DNA of 64,000 nucleotides from Cyanobacteria bacterium UBA4641. GTDB taxonomy: Bacteria > Cyanobacteriota > Vampirovibrionia > Gastranaerophilales > Gastranaerophilaceae. Positions within the stretch are counted from its first letter, which is position 1. Each line of letters opens with the position of its first letter. Positions 17,300 through 26,174 of this stretch are shown piece by piece. Made by a program: the position numbers and the translations under genes. The stretch is from positions 14,371 to 78,370 of the forward strand of contig DHMN01000040.1 in the NCBI GenBank assembly GCA_002405805.1. Reading direction: 5' to 3'. The notes under the pieces are model-generated. The model saw only the letters and a program-made list of their open reading frames with translations. It made no database searches and was not told the origin of the DNA.

Positions 17300-17353
17300 A
17301 ATTGGGTTTGTATAAACCGATGCTTCTTTCATGAATGACAAGGGCGTTTAGCT

Positions 17354-17378
17354 GTAGGTCGGCTTTACTAAGCCGACA
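17354..17378 (+). repeat. GTCGGC hairpin repeat, copy 1
   Basis: GTAGGTCGGCTTTACTAAGC continues to GACA and forms a hairpin (GTCGGCTT/AAGCCGAC). Near-identical copies occur at 28818-28842 and, inverted, at 28936-28960. Confidence 0.7.
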
Positions 17379-17396
17379 ATATTTATATAAATAAGC

Positions 17397-17423
17397 GGCG
17401 GAGTTTTTTACAAAAACTCCGCC
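17397..17423 (-). terminator. Terminator of the Skp/OmpH gene
   Basis: GGCGGAGTTTTT pairs with AAAAACTCCGCC, about 24 bases past the Skp-like stop codon on the minus strand. The stem contains the A/T tract needed for termination in either direction. Confidence 0.65.
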
Positions 17424-17446
17424 ACTTTAAAATATTATTAATCTTA

Positions 17447-17902
17447 CTACTTAACAACTTTTACAATTTCAGATGTTATATCTTTACCGCCGTAAAGTAC
17501 AACACCTTTACTCAATACAACATCATAACCTTGCGCTTTTGCTTGTGTTTCGATTTGTTTTGAAATTGAAGCATCAATTGCTTTTAGTTTTGAAGCGTAT
17601 TCTGATTCAATTTTTTCTTTTTTAGCTTGTAATTCTTTTGAATATTTTTCTTCTGCGGCTTTTTTCTTAGAAGAATCTGTAATGCTTGCTACATCTTTTC
17701 TTGCGTTTTCAATAAATTTTACAAGTTCTTCTGCCTTAGCTTGTTGTTCTTTTTTTAGCGCTTGAACTTGAGCTGATGATGTTACAACTTGTGGAACATC
17801 AACAACTGCCACTGTGAAGTCTTTTGCCATAACAGCAGAATTAAATGATAAACATCCTGCAGTCAATAATGATACTGCTAATAAACCTAAAGTTTTGTTC
17901 AT
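17447..17902 (-). CDS. Skp/OmpH-family periplasmic chaperone
   Basis: 151 residues. Skp holds unfolded outer-membrane proteins in the periplasm. A signal peptide (MNKTLGLLAVSLLTAG, cleavage near VMAKD) leads into a beta strand (TVAVVDVPQVV), then a long Lys/Glu/Ala-rich coiled-coil tentacle (about 45-120), then a final strand pair (YDVVLSKGVVLYGGKDIT). This is the complete OmpH layout. Strong Shine-Dalgarno AAGGAGA. It lies back to back with the TpsB outer-membrane transporter gene, a likely client. Confidence 0.85.
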   Translation of the reverse strand: MNKTLGLLAVSLLTAGCLSFNSAVMAKDFTVAVVDVPQVVTSSAQVQALKKEQQAKAEELVKFIENARKDVASITDSSKKKAAEEKYSKELQAKKEKIESEYASKLKAIDASISKQIETQAKAQGYDVVLSKGVVLYGGKDITSEIVKVVK

Positions 17903-17990
17903 AATGCATCTCCTTATAACTGGATTTATATTAACACAAAAGCATAAATAATGTATTGTCGTCCGTTTGGTTTATTTTTTTTGTAACATC

Positions 17991-18019
17991 TTTACATGAT
18001 TTTAGGAATTTTGTATAAT
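17991..18019 (+). promoter_or_regulatory. Promoter of the TpsB-type transporter gene
   Basis: TTTACA (17991-17996) and TATAAT (18014-18019) are 17 bases apart. Transcription would begin near 18026, leaving an untranslated leader of about 160 bases before the start codon at 18185. Confidence 0.6.
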
Positions 18020-18184
18020 GGTAGGGTAGGTATAGGACTATATTATTAAATTTTTGTAACTAAATCTTAATAAAAGTTCAAAAAAGGTTTTTATTTATGT
18101 GCCATCGTAACACAATATACTTACATAGATATATTATTAGATATAAAATTAGATATACAAGTAAAATATAGAAGGTAATACAAG

Positions 18185-20221
18185 ATGAAGAAGGTTAAGA
18201 AAAGTAATCAAATATTGGGAACGGTTTTGGCTGTTTCTGCTATCTGTGCTTTGTCAATTCCGAGTTGTAGTTCAAAAGCTTATGCTGACGGACCTAGTGG
18301 TGTTTCAGGTTCTATAAATGCCGGTTACGGTTATACTCACGGTATGGTTCCTGTAATGAATGAAGTCGGTGGCGCATCAATTCACGATAGTGATGTTATG
18401 AGATATGATAAAAACCGCCGTAGAGGTGAAGAAGATTATTATCAATATGAACAAAAACGTTACGGTACAGGCGGTTCTGCTGTAACGAATACTGCACCCC
18501 CAAATTCTATTCCTGACGCTATGAAAGCTACAGTTGATGAAATTGGTTCAAAAGGTGTGTATATTAACTCAATTGAAGTTTCACCTTCTGAAATCTTGAC
18601 AAAAGAAGAAATTAATGGCGTTATCGGTCAATATGTTGGGCGTAATGTTTTTATGTCTGATATTCAAGCCGCAATCAATGCTTTAAATAATATTTACGCT
18701 GAAAAAGGTTATGTAACAGCAAGAGCTTATCTTCCTGAACAAACTGTTTCTAACGGAAATATCAGAATTGAATTAATCGAAAGTAAAATCGGTAATGTTA
18801 CAGTTGTTAATAACAAATACACAACTGATAAATATATTTTGAAAAGAATGCCTGAAAAGCCGGGTGAATTGTTCGATATCGTTAATTTGGAACAAGATGT
18901 TTTGGATTTCAACAGATATCATGACGGTGTAAACTTGGCTGCTAACTTAAAAGCAGGTACAACTCCGGGGACTACTGATATTGAGTTGACCGCTCAAGAA
19001 ACCTTCCCATTCCACCTTATCGGTATGATGGATAATGCAGGTCGTAGAAGTACAGGTCAATTGAGAGGCGGTCCTGCTATCGTTGCAGATAGTTTATTTC
19101 ACCACAGAGACCAAATGACTGCAGGTTCATACTTCTCTAGAGGTGCTATCAGTCCATTCTTTGATTACAGTTATCCAATCAACAAAAAAGATGGTAGAAT
19201 CGGATTTTCTTATTCTTCAACTTTTGCAAAAGTTATTAACGGTCAATATGATTGGATGGGCTTAAAAAGTAATTCATATTTGTACAGTTTGTACTATGAC
19301 CAACCTATTGTAAGAACAAGAGGTTTTGAATTTAGAACATTCGCATCTTTGAGCTACAAACGTTCAAGAAGTTGGTCAAATTTGGGTAACTTGTTCTCAC
19401 AAGCTTACGGTATGCCAATCGAAGACCCTATCAAAGATGTTGACCAAGTTACAAGTATCGATGTTGGTTTGAATATGAGAAAAGATACCAAATACGGTAT
19501 TTGGTATTTGAACCAAAACGCATCAATGGCATTGCCTATTTTTGATAGTGAATCAAGTTACTTCAAATATTCAGGCGGAATCTTGAGATTGCATGATTTT
19601 TCTCATGGTGTAATCGGTCAATTACGTGGTAGTTACCAAGTTATTCCAAACAGTAAACACATTCCTTACTTAGACCAATTCCAAACAGGTGGTTTGGCAA
19701 CGGTTAGAGGTTATTCTGAAGGTGTTATGCTTGGTAAGAGTGGTTACTTCTTCAGTGGTGAATTGATGTTCCCATTGTTGCCTCGTACAATTACAACAAA
19801 AGAAGGCAGAACAAGGTCTTTCATCGGAAACTACTTAAAAGGTGCTGTATTTGCTGATACTGCAGGTATATTCCCTTATGTTGGTGAAGATATCTATGGT
19901 GGAAGTTACTTCTTAGCATCAGTAGGTATGGGTTTAAGAGTTCAATTACCGGGTGACTTGAGTGCTCGTTTATATTGGGGCTATCCGTTGATTAACAACG
20001 CTTACGAACAACACAGACACATGGGTAGATTCCACTTTGAACTTACTTTGGAACCTGATTTGGATAACTTGTTGAGTAAACGTTCAACAAAAGCACAACC
20101 AGCTCCAGTACAGCCACAACCTCAACAACCACAATTGGCTCCAGTTGAACCTATCCAAAACAATTACGATGATATTAGACACTATGACTACTTGTTAGAT
20201 GGTTCTGCTACAGCATTGTAA
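18185..20221 (+). CDS. TpsB/ShlB-family outer-membrane transporter
   Basis: 678 residues. TpsB proteins are Omp85-type barrels that export one large partner (TpsA). A signal peptide ends near KAYADG (about residue 35). A low-complexity stretch (35-110) precedes a POTRA_2 domain (about 115-190: VYINSIEVSPSEILTKEEIN). A linker with a second POTRA follows, then a 16-strand-type barrel. The Omp85 loop motif TVRGYSEG is near residue 507. The barrel ends near FHFELTLEPDL, yet about 50 further residues rich in Pro and Gln follow, which is unusual. No TpsA gene is adjacent. Confidence 0.8.
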   Translation: MKKVKKSNQILGTVLAVSAICALSIPSCSSKAYADGPSGVSGSINAGYGYTHGMVPVMNEVGGASIHDSDVMRYDKNRRRGEEDYYQYEQKRYGTGGSAVTNTAPPNSIPDAMKATVDEIGSKGVYINSIEVSPSEILTKEEINGVIGQYVGRNVFMSDIQAAINALNNIYAEKGYVTARAYLPEQTVSNGNIRIELIESKIGNVTVVNNKYTTDKYILKRMPEKPGELFDIVNLEQDVLDFNRYHDGVNLAANLKAGTTPGTTDIELTAQETFPFHLIGMMDNAGRRSTGQLRGGPAIVADSLFHHRDQMTAGSYFSRGAISPFFDYSYPINKKDGRIGFSYSSTFAKVINGQYDWMGLKSNSYLYSLYYDQPIVRTRGFEFRTFASLSYKRSRSWSNLGNLFSQAYGMPIEDPIKDVDQVTSIDVGLNMRKDTKYGIWYLNQNASMALPIFDSESSYFKYSGGILRLHDFSHGVIGQLRGSYQVIPNSKHIPYLDQFQTGGLATVRGYSEGVMLGKSGYFFSGELMFPLLPRTITTKEGRTRSFIGNYLKGAVFADTAGIFPYVGEDIYGGSYFLASVGMGLRVQLPGDLSARLYWGYPLINNAYEQHRHMGRFHFELTLEPDLDNLLSKRSTKAQPAPVQPQPQQPQLAPVEPIQNNYDDIRHYDYLLDGSATAL

Positions 20222-20250
20222 TTTGAATAATCTTTTTGAGATATAATAAT

Positions 20251-20277
20251 AAGCGGAAGAAATTATTTCTTTCGCTT
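20251..20277 (+). terminator. Terminator of the TpsB-type gene
   Basis: AAGCGGAAGAAAT pairs with ATTTCTTTCGCTT (13 bp with one G-T wobble, one-base centre) and is followed by a T-rich run, 30 bases after the stop codon. Confidence 0.65.
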
Positions 20278-20299
20278 ATTTATTTGTGAGGTATGAAAA

Positions 20300-20986
20300 A
20301 TGGGATGTAAATCAGTTTTTGTCACAGCGACAGGTACAGATGTCGGTAAAACCTATATTTCAGGTTTATTAGTAAAAAAAATGAGAGAATTTGGCTTGAA
20401 TTGCGGTTATTATAAACCTGCGTTGAGCGGAGCAATAAAACAGCATGACGGTTCATTACTTCCGGGGGATTGTGATTATGTAGTCTCAACTTCAGGGTTA
20501 AATGTAGAGCCAGTTTCTTGCGTTTCTTATTGCTTTGAGGAGGCTGTTTCTCCGCATTTGGCAGCCGAAAGACAAGGTGTTAGAATTGATAAAAATGTAA
20601 TAAAGGCAGATTTTGAAAATCGCACGCATTTGTTTGATTACTTGGTCGTAGAAGGTGCAGGCGGAATTACATGCCCATTTAATATGAAGGAAGAACAGCT
20701 TTTGCTCCCTGATATTATTAAATTTTTAGGCTTAGATATCGTTATTGTTGCAGATGGTGGTCTTGGGACAATTAATTCTGTTCTTTTGACTGTTGAATAT
20801 GCAAAATCAAAAGGCTTAAATATCAAAGGTATAATTTTAAATAATTATGATGAATATAATTTTATGCATGTAGATAACAAATGCCAAATTGAGCATTTGA
20901 CAGGAGTGAAAGTTATTGCAGAAGTAAAAAAAGGTGAAAAGGATTTGAATATCTCTGAACAAGATTTGCTCAAGATATTTGGTTGA
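20300..20986 (+). CDS. bioD: Dethiobiotin synthetase
   Basis: 228 residues, standard length. BioD closes the ureido ring of dethiobiotin from 7,8-diaminopelargonate, CO2 and ATP. The P-loop is TATGTDVGKTYISG (residues 9-22) with the family Thr/Asp. Further motifs are YKPALSG, the LVVEGAGGITCP segment near 115, and VADGGLGTINS. GAGG precedes the ATG. bioA follows 26 bp later, forming a bioDA operon. bioB, bioF and the pimeloyl genes are not in the window. Confidence 0.93.
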   Translation: MGCKSVFVTATGTDVGKTYISGLLVKKMREFGLNCGYYKPALSGAIKQHDGSLLPGDCDYVVSTSGLNVEPVSCVSYCFEEAVSPHLAAERQGVRIDKNVIKADFENRTHLFDYLVVEGAGGITCPFNMKEEQLLLPDIIKFLGLDIVIVADGGLGTINSVLLTVEYAKSKGLNIKGIILNNYDEYNFMHVDNKCQIEHLTGVKVIAEVKKGEKDLNISEQDLLKIFG

Positions 20987-21012
20987 TAGTTGTATAAGAA
21001 AGAAGGTTAATA

Positions 21013-22359
21013 ATGAATTGGCAGGAAGAAGATTTAAAATATATTTGGCACCCATGTTCTCAGATGAAAGACTATGAGACACTTCCGCCAATTGTAATTG
21101 ACCATGCTAAAGGGATAAATCTTTATGATATCGACGGCAATTGTTATAAAGATATCGTAAGTTCTTGGTGGTGCAATTTGTTAGGGCACTGTAATCCAAG
21201 AATAAATGCTGCGATGAAAAAACAATTAGATACTTTAGAGCACGTAATTTTTGCGAATTTTACCCATAAAACAGCGATTACTTTGTGTCAAAGATTGATG
21301 GAGGTTATTCCGAAAGGTTTGTGCAAATTTAATTTCGCGGATAATGGTTCTGCGGCAATTGAAATGTCCATGAAAATGAGTTTTCAATACCATCAACAAA
21401 CCGGTAACCCTCAGAAAAAGCGTTTTATGGCTTTGACTGATGCTTATCATGGTGAGACAATCGGAGCATTGTCTGTTGGTGCATGTGATTTGTATTCAGA
21501 AATTTATAAGCCGATTTTGATGGACGTTGTCAGGGTAGAAGGTCCTGATTGTTTCAGATGTCCTTATGGAAAATGTCGAGACAATTGTTCTTGTGAATGT
21601 TTTGAACATGCCGAAAAAACTTTTGAAAAATATGGTGATGAAACTTGTGCAATGCTTGTTGAACCACTATTGCAAGGCTCTGCAGGTATGAAAATTTATC
21701 CGCCATTGTATTTGACAAAATTAAGAGCCTTGTGTAATAAATACAATGTTCATTTAATCGCCGATGAAATTGCAACAGGATATGGTCGTACCGGAAAGAT
21801 GTTTGCGTTTGACCATGCAGGAGTTTCGCCTGATATTATGTGTTTATCTAAAGGGCTTACTGGTGGTTATATGCCGATGTCAATTTGTGTAACGACCCAA
21901 GAAATATATGATGCGTTTTATGATGATTATGGCAAAGGGAAGGCGTTTATGCATTCTCACACTTATGCAGGTAATCCGTTAGCATGTTCTGCAGCGATTG
22001 AGGTTTTGAATATATTAAAAGATGAGCAAATCATTCCGAAAGCTGTAGAAAATGGCAAATATTTCAATAAAATCATAAAAGAAAAGTTTGAAGATTTACC
22101 TTATGTTGGTGAAGTTCGCCATATCGGATTAGTTAATGCAATTGAAATAGTAAAAGATAAGAAAACAAAAGAGGGTTATCCGTCAAATCTTCGTTTAGGG
22201 TATCAGATTTATAAAAAAGCGCTTAAAAAAGGCGTTTTGCTAAGACCTTTGGGCGACGTGATTTATTTCAATCCGCCATTGATTATTCAACCGGACGATA
22301 TGGATTTTGTTACCGATGTTGCAAAAGAATGTATGGTTGAAGTAATGAAGGATATGTAG
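21013..22359 (+). CDS. bioA: Adenosylmethionine-8-amino-7-oxononanoate aminotransferase
   Basis: 448 residues. BioA is a PLP class III aminotransferase that converts KAPA to DAPA using SAM as amino donor. The N-terminal IWHPCSQMKDYE and SSWWCNLLGHCNP motifs are BioA-specific. The PLP lysine is in LSKGLTGGYMP near residue 283, and the PLP-contacting Asp lies in LIADEIATGYGRTG. A Cys-rich insertion (CFRCPYGKCRDNCSCECFEH, about 179-198) is more metal-site-like than usual. It is cotranscribed with bioD. Confidence 0.93.
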   Translation: MNWQEEDLKYIWHPCSQMKDYETLPPIVIDHAKGINLYDIDGNCYKDIVSSWWCNLLGHCNPRINAAMKKQLDTLEHVIFANFTHKTAITLCQRLMEVIPKGLCKFNFADNGSAAIEMSMKMSFQYHQQTGNPQKKRFMALTDAYHGETIGALSVGACDLYSEIYKPILMDVVRVEGPDCFRCPYGKCRDNCSCECFEHAEKTFEKYGDETCAMLVEPLLQGSAGMKIYPPLYLTKLRALCNKYNVHLIADEIATGYGRTGKMFAFDHAGVSPDIMCLSKGLTGGYMPMSICVTTQEIYDAFYDDYGKGKAFMHSHTYAGNPLACSAAIEVLNILKDEQIIPKAVENGKYFNKIIKEKFEDLPYVGEVRHIGLVNAIEIVKDKKTKEGYPSNLRLGYQIYKKALKKGVLLRPLGDVIYFNPPLIIQPDDMDFVTDVAKECMVEVMKDM

Positions 22360-22410
22360 AAAATAAATTGGCAGATAAATCTTTTTAAATAAGGCTAATT
22401 TGTTAATTTA

Positions 22411-22437
22411 GAGATTCCGAAACAAGTTCGGAATGAC
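22411..22437 (+). repeat. REP-like palindrome
   Basis: GAGA, arm ATTCCGAA, centre, arm TTCGGAAT, GAC. The 8-bp stem is perfect. It lies in the 193-bp gap after bioA. Confidence 0.8.
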
Positions 22438-22450
22438 TGCTTTACATTCA

Positions 22451-22517
22451 TGTCATTCTGAAAGGATTTAAAATCAAGGAGCATAGCGACGTAGATTTTT
22501 TCCTGTTCAGAATCTCA
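22451..22517 (+). repeat. Long REP-like element
   Basis: Begins TGTCATTCTGAA and ends TTCAGAATCTCA, so the outer arms match the short palindromes in inverted order. Between them sits a 42-base insert that includes AAAATC and GATTTTTT, which can pair. Confidence 0.65.
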
Positions 22518-22552
22518 TATCTTACAAATTTCACTTTTTACTAATGGGGTTA

Positions 22553-23440
22553 TCACTTCATAGGTTTGCCAAAGATAATTCTTGCACCACCGAGGCGTTG
22601 TTGAAGAGTCTTTTTTACTCCGACAACAATGTCATTGACGTTACAAATGACTAGCTGTACTCCATCAATCAGGGTGCTTAATTTTGGAACAAGTACGGAA
22701 AAATCCGAACTTGATTTATTGAAGTTGCCTGAAATTGAGATAAATTCTTTTGACGAATTTGCAAAATTCGAGGTCATTTGCTCAATATTAGAACTGCTGT
22801 TTTTGATATTTTGTTCGGTTATTCCGTTATCCACTTTTTTAGTCATATTTTTCAAATTTTTTGTTGAAATTTCTAAATTCGCCATGCCGTTTTTTAGATG
22901 AGTTGTTGATGCGAAAATGTTTTCACGATTTTCTTTCAATATGTCAGTAACAAGTGTGAATAATTCGGTCAATGAATCTGTTGTTTTTGTCGCAGAACTC
23001 AGCAAACTTCCGCCTTTTTCTGATAAATCGTCCAAATGGGCTTGGTTAATGTCAGATATTCCGCTAATCGTAAATCCTGATTCGCCTTTTATGATATCGC
23101 CAGTTCTTATGTATCTTATCATCGGCGCAGGTGGATAGATGATATCGACGTATTTTATATCTTTGTCGTAATTTTTTATTTTCGCAGAGATGTTTCTCGG
23201 TAAATGCAGTCCTCTTTGGTTTAATTTTATGTAAAGATAAGTTGTTTTGAAGTCTTTTGAAATTTTTAATTTGGTAGTTGTACCAAGTTTGTAGCCTTTA
23301 TAGTACACTCCCATTTTTGATGGCATTGGGTCCATTTTGTTAAATTCAGCCTTGATATATGTGTGGTTAAGGTAGTCAAACAAAAAACTTATCACACCAA
23401 CAATCAATAAAAACGCAAGTACAATTTTTAAGTTATTCAT
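22553..23440 (-). CDS. Divergent MCE-domain membrane protein
   Basis: 295 residues. An N-terminal membrane helix (about 5-22) is followed by a shortened MCE-like domain (about 30-115; KMGVYYKGYKLGTTTKLKI matches the MCE core around the VxxxGxxVGxV pattern) and a long helical region (130-280) as in MlaD relatives. It would be inner-membrane anchored with a periplasmic lipid-binding domain. It is more divergent than the 12481 MCE protein. No MlaE/MlaF genes are adjacent. Its start is 46 bp downstream of the folP stop on the same strand. Confidence 0.65.
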   Translation of the reverse strand: MNNLKIVLAFLLIVGVISFLFDYLNHTYIKAEFNKMDPMPSKMGVYYKGYKLGTTTKLKISKDFKTTYLYIKLNQRGLHLPRNISAKIKNYDKDIKYVDIIYPPAPMIRYIRTGDIIKGESGFTISGISDINQAHLDDLSEKGGSLLSSATKTTDSLTELFTLVTDILKENRENIFASTTHLKNGMANLEISTKNLKNMTKKVDNGITEQNIKNSSSNIEQMTSNFANSSKEFISISGNFNKSSSDFSVLVPKLSTLIDGVQLVICNVNDIVVGVKKTLQQRLGGARIIFGKPMK

Positions 23441-23486
23441 ATACGAATACTTGTCGAATTGTACGAAAAATAAATCCGTCAGGCAG

Positions 23487-24626
23487 TTAGTTTAATATGT
23501 CTTGAAAATTTTTGTGAATTTTTACGTTATGAACTCTTATATAATCAATTTTTTGTGTCATAAGTATGCTATCAAGAGCTAGTGTGTAAATGTCTTTTTC
23601 ATCATTTGTCGCATCAGGCATCCCTAGCAGACTTTTGCGAGATAATCCTATCAAAACAGGACACCCAAGAGTTTTCAATTCTTGCCAGCGTTTTAATATT
23701 TCCATATTGTGTGCTTTTGTTTTGCCAAAGCCAATCCCTGGGTCAATTATGATATTTTCTTTTTTTATACCTTGTGATAGTGCAAAATCAATTTTTGATT
23801 TCAGATTTATAAATATTTCATCCATAAGGTTTTCATAATGCGGTGAATCCTGCATTGTTTCAGGTGTGCCTTGAGAGTGTTGCAAAATGATTTTAACTTG
23901 CGGATTATTTGCAATTACATCTGCCATATTTTTATCAAAATCAAAACCTGAAACATCATTTATAATATTTGCACCAAAATTTATGCATACTTGCGCAACT
24001 TCAGCACTTCTTGTATCAATGCTTATCGGCGTTTTTATATCATTTGATTTTAAGTATTTTAGAATCGGAAGAAGTCTTTTTAATTGTTCTTTGGGCGGAA
24101 TCGGACTTGAATACGGTTTTGTTGACTCTGCTCCGATATCAATAATATCAGCACCATCTTTAATAAGTTGGTTTAGGTGATTTTTTGCATTTTCAAAGTC
24201 TAAATATTCCCCACCATCAGAAAAAGAATTTGTTGTGATATTCAAAACTCCCATAATTTGAGTTCGTTTTGGATATTTATTTTCTCTTAGAGATATCAAT
24301 TTCTCTCCGAGATGTTTTAATCCAAATGGTTGTAATTGCAGTTTTTGACCGATTTTTTGTAATTGAGAAATACTTCCGCCTAAAATAACACAAGACTTTT
24401 CGACTTTGCCTGTGATAACTTCTCGATGTGTTCCACAATCTGCACCAACCGTCAGGGCAGTTTGTTTCAGAATATTTGCTTGTGCACAGTTTAGGTCAAA
24501 AATTTTAAAATTTTTGTACTCAAATTTATCTTTTGCTTTGTGGGTATAGGTTTTGTCAAAGCCAATTTGAACAAGTTCTTTTTCAATATCGGAATTTGAT
24601 ATTTCTTTAATTAAAAAATCGTGCAT
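23487..24626 (-). CDS. folP: Dihydropteroate synthase with N-terminal extension
   Basis: 379 residues. FolP joins p-aminobenzoate to pterin diphosphate in folate synthesis. The TIM-barrel starts near residue 120 with IMGVLNITTNSFSDGG, then IIDIGAESTKP, PISIDTRSAEVA, IINDVSGF, PGIGFGKT and LIGLSRKSLLG. The first 120 residues form an extra domain (ILKQTALTVGADCGTHREVI) found in the longer FolP forms of several anaerobes. The start codon lies inside a perfect 12-bp hairpin (24613-24650), so expression may be limited by the transcript structure. Confidence 0.9.
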   Translation of the reverse strand: MHDFLIKEISNSDIEKELVQIGFDKTYTHKAKDKFEYKNFKIFDLNCAQANILKQTALTVGADCGTHREVITGKVEKSCVILGGSISQLQKIGQKLQLQPFGLKHLGEKLISLRENKYPKRTQIMGVLNITTNSFSDGGEYLDFENAKNHLNQLIKDGADIIDIGAESTKPYSSPIPPKEQLKRLLPILKYLKSNDIKTPISIDTRSAEVAQVCINFGANIINDVSGFDFDKNMADVIANNPQVKIILQHSQGTPETMQDSPHYENLMDEIFINLKSKIDFALSQGIKKENIIIDPGIGFGKTKAHNMEILKRWQELKTLGCPVLIGLSRKSLLGMPDATNDEKDIYTLALDSILMTQKIDYIRVHNVKIHKNFQDILN

Positions 24627-24650
24627 AACCTAAGTTTAGCACGATTTTTT
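24613..24650 (-). terminator. Terminator-like hairpin that contains the folP start codon
   Basis: AAAAAATCGTGC and GCACGATTTTTT are perfect inverted repeats with a 14-base loop. On the minus strand the hairpin ends in a T-tract, about 28 bases after the stop of the 24678 gene. The loop holds the AGG ahead of folP, and the folP ATG falls at the base of the second arm. It could end transcription of the upstream pair or block ribosome access to folP. Confidence 0.65.
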
Positions 24651-24677
24651 ATATTCTCAAATTTATGTAATTATTTA

Positions 24678-25193
24678 TTAAGAATTAAATTCATGGAATT
24701 GATGTTTGAAATCATCAACTGCGATAGCGCCTGTTTTAACCGCTTTATTTACGCCGGTAACAAGTACGAAAAATGCCAATGCACCACCTGCCGCACCTGC
24801 AATTTTTTTAGTTACAGGGCTATTTATAATCGGACCGATGAATCTTGAATTTTTAAAGTGTTCAAGTCTTGTTATAATATCTTTTGTGTACATTTTGATA
24901 TTACTTCTGAATGTAGCCCACAAGCCTTGTGCAGCTTCAGCGTTTCTATTTACCGCATTTGTAGTGTTTGTAACAGTTTGCATCATTTGTTGCAAAACAT
25001 GTTCGCCTGCCTCAGCTTTCAAACCTTTTCTGCTAGCATATTTTGTTGCAGTGGTAGAAAGACCCGCTGCGCCCCCGACACCTGCTGCTACTTGTTCTTT
25101 TCTTTCTTTGCGTTCTTGGATTTGAGCCGGAGTAAGAGGTTTGTGGTACGGTGTTTCAATTCCTTTATTAAAGTCAACACTTAGCGTAGCCAT
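24678..25193 (-). CDS. Hypothetical protein with C-terminal hydrophobic helix
   Basis: 171 residues from the ATG at 25193, which has GGAGG ten bases upstream and follows the upstream stop by 2 bp. A basic N-terminal third (PLTPAQIQERKERKEQ) leads into an Ala/Gly-rich stretch, then a helical middle (70-125). A hydrophobic segment near 130-150 (KKIAGAAGGALAFFVLVTG) could cross the membrane. It forms a tight operon with the 25196 gene; both look membrane-associated. No family recognised. Confidence 0.65.
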   Translation of the reverse strand: MATLSVDFNKGIETPYHKPLTPAQIQERKERKEQVAAGVGGAAGLSTTATKYASRKGLKAEAGEHVLQQMMQTVTNTTNAVNRNAEAAQGLWATFRSNIKMYTKDIITRLEHFKNSRFIGPIINSPVTKKIAGAAGGALAFFVLVTGVNKAVKTGAIAVDDFKHQFHEFNS

Positions 25194-25195
25194 AA

Positions 25196-26050
25196 TTATA
25201 CAGCCTCCATGCATTCTTTCTCAAGAGATTCATCAACAAGTTGTTCATCTAAAAAATTGTTATCAAAGTCATCATCAACATGGTCACCTGTACCTTCAAA
25301 ACTGTTTTTGTCGTCATAATCGCTTTCATCAACTTCATCTTTGACTTTGTTTCTGTCTTCAGGTTTCATTGTTGCGTTATAAGCTCCTGCAGCACCTGCA
25401 CCAACACCAAATGTTGCAGATGTAGCTTTTGCCGCCTTGTCATAAATTTCTCCGGCAGACATTTCTTTTAACGGTGTGATAACTTTATTCGCACCATTTT
25501 TAATTAGTCCGCCAACATAATTAAAACCTTTTCCAATGCCTTCAAATGTCATCACGACATATTTCCCAACTGCATTATTTCTCATAGCCTCTGTTGCTGA
25601 TGTGAAATTCTCTACAGTTTTTGTAGCAAAATTTGATGCCTTAAAATTGTCGATTAAGTTGCCAAATTTAGTTTTAATAGTACTGCCTGCCTTTTTCAAT
25701 CCTTCGCCAACAGGTTTTAAAATATCTTTTGTATGTTTCGCAAATTTGCTGTTTAATCCTTTAATTGTTGTGCCTTTAATGATTTTTAAACCTTTAGAAG
25801 CACCCCAAGCTACGGCCCAACCTTCTAATAGACCTTCTGATACAACTTTAAAGCCCTTGATAACTTTTTTCATAACATCAGGAGTATGTTCATTTAGCAA
25901 GGCCTCATCAAAAGCTTGAGATTGCTCTTTGTAATAATTCGTTTTGTCTTCAAAATACCTGTCTTCAGGAGTCTCCTGAGGGTTTCTCATACCAAATGCA
26001 GTTTGTTTCGCAGTTGCATACTGTGTGAATTTCGGTTGGATTGATAACAT
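25196..26050 (-). CDS. Hypothetical protein with Ala/Gly-rich core and acidic tail
   Basis: 284 residues. The N-terminus (MLSIQPKFTQYATAKQTAFG) has a short FxG-type motif like those of the 53.8-57.2 kb proteins. The middle is helical and basic (TIKGLNSKFAKHTKDILKP), with a weakly hydrophobic Gly/Ala stretch (ATSATFGVGAGAAGAYNA). The last 50 residues are strongly acidic (DDDFDNNFLDEQLVDE). No signal peptide. Next gene starts 2 bp after its stop. Function unknown. Confidence 0.65.
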   Translation of the reverse strand: MLSIQPKFTQYATAKQTAFGMRNPQETPEDRYFEDKTNYYKEQSQAFDEALLNEHTPDVMKKVIKGFKVVSEGLLEGWAVAWGASKGLKIIKGTTIKGLNSKFAKHTKDILKPVGEGLKKAGSTIKTKFGNLIDNFKASNFATKTVENFTSATEAMRNNAVGKYVVMTFEGIGKGFNYVGGLIKNGANKVITPLKEMSAGEIYDKAAKATSATFGVGAGAAGAYNATMKPEDRNKVKDEVDESDYDDKNSFEGTGDHVDDDFDNNFLDEQLVDESLEKECMEAV

Positions 26051-26174
26051 ATTAAATTCCCCACTACTTACTTGTATTTATCTGCTCGTATAATACCTGT
26101 GAATATTATTTTTTGCTAACACACTAGAGAGCCATTAACAAAATTTTACATTTTGACACACATATTATCCCATA

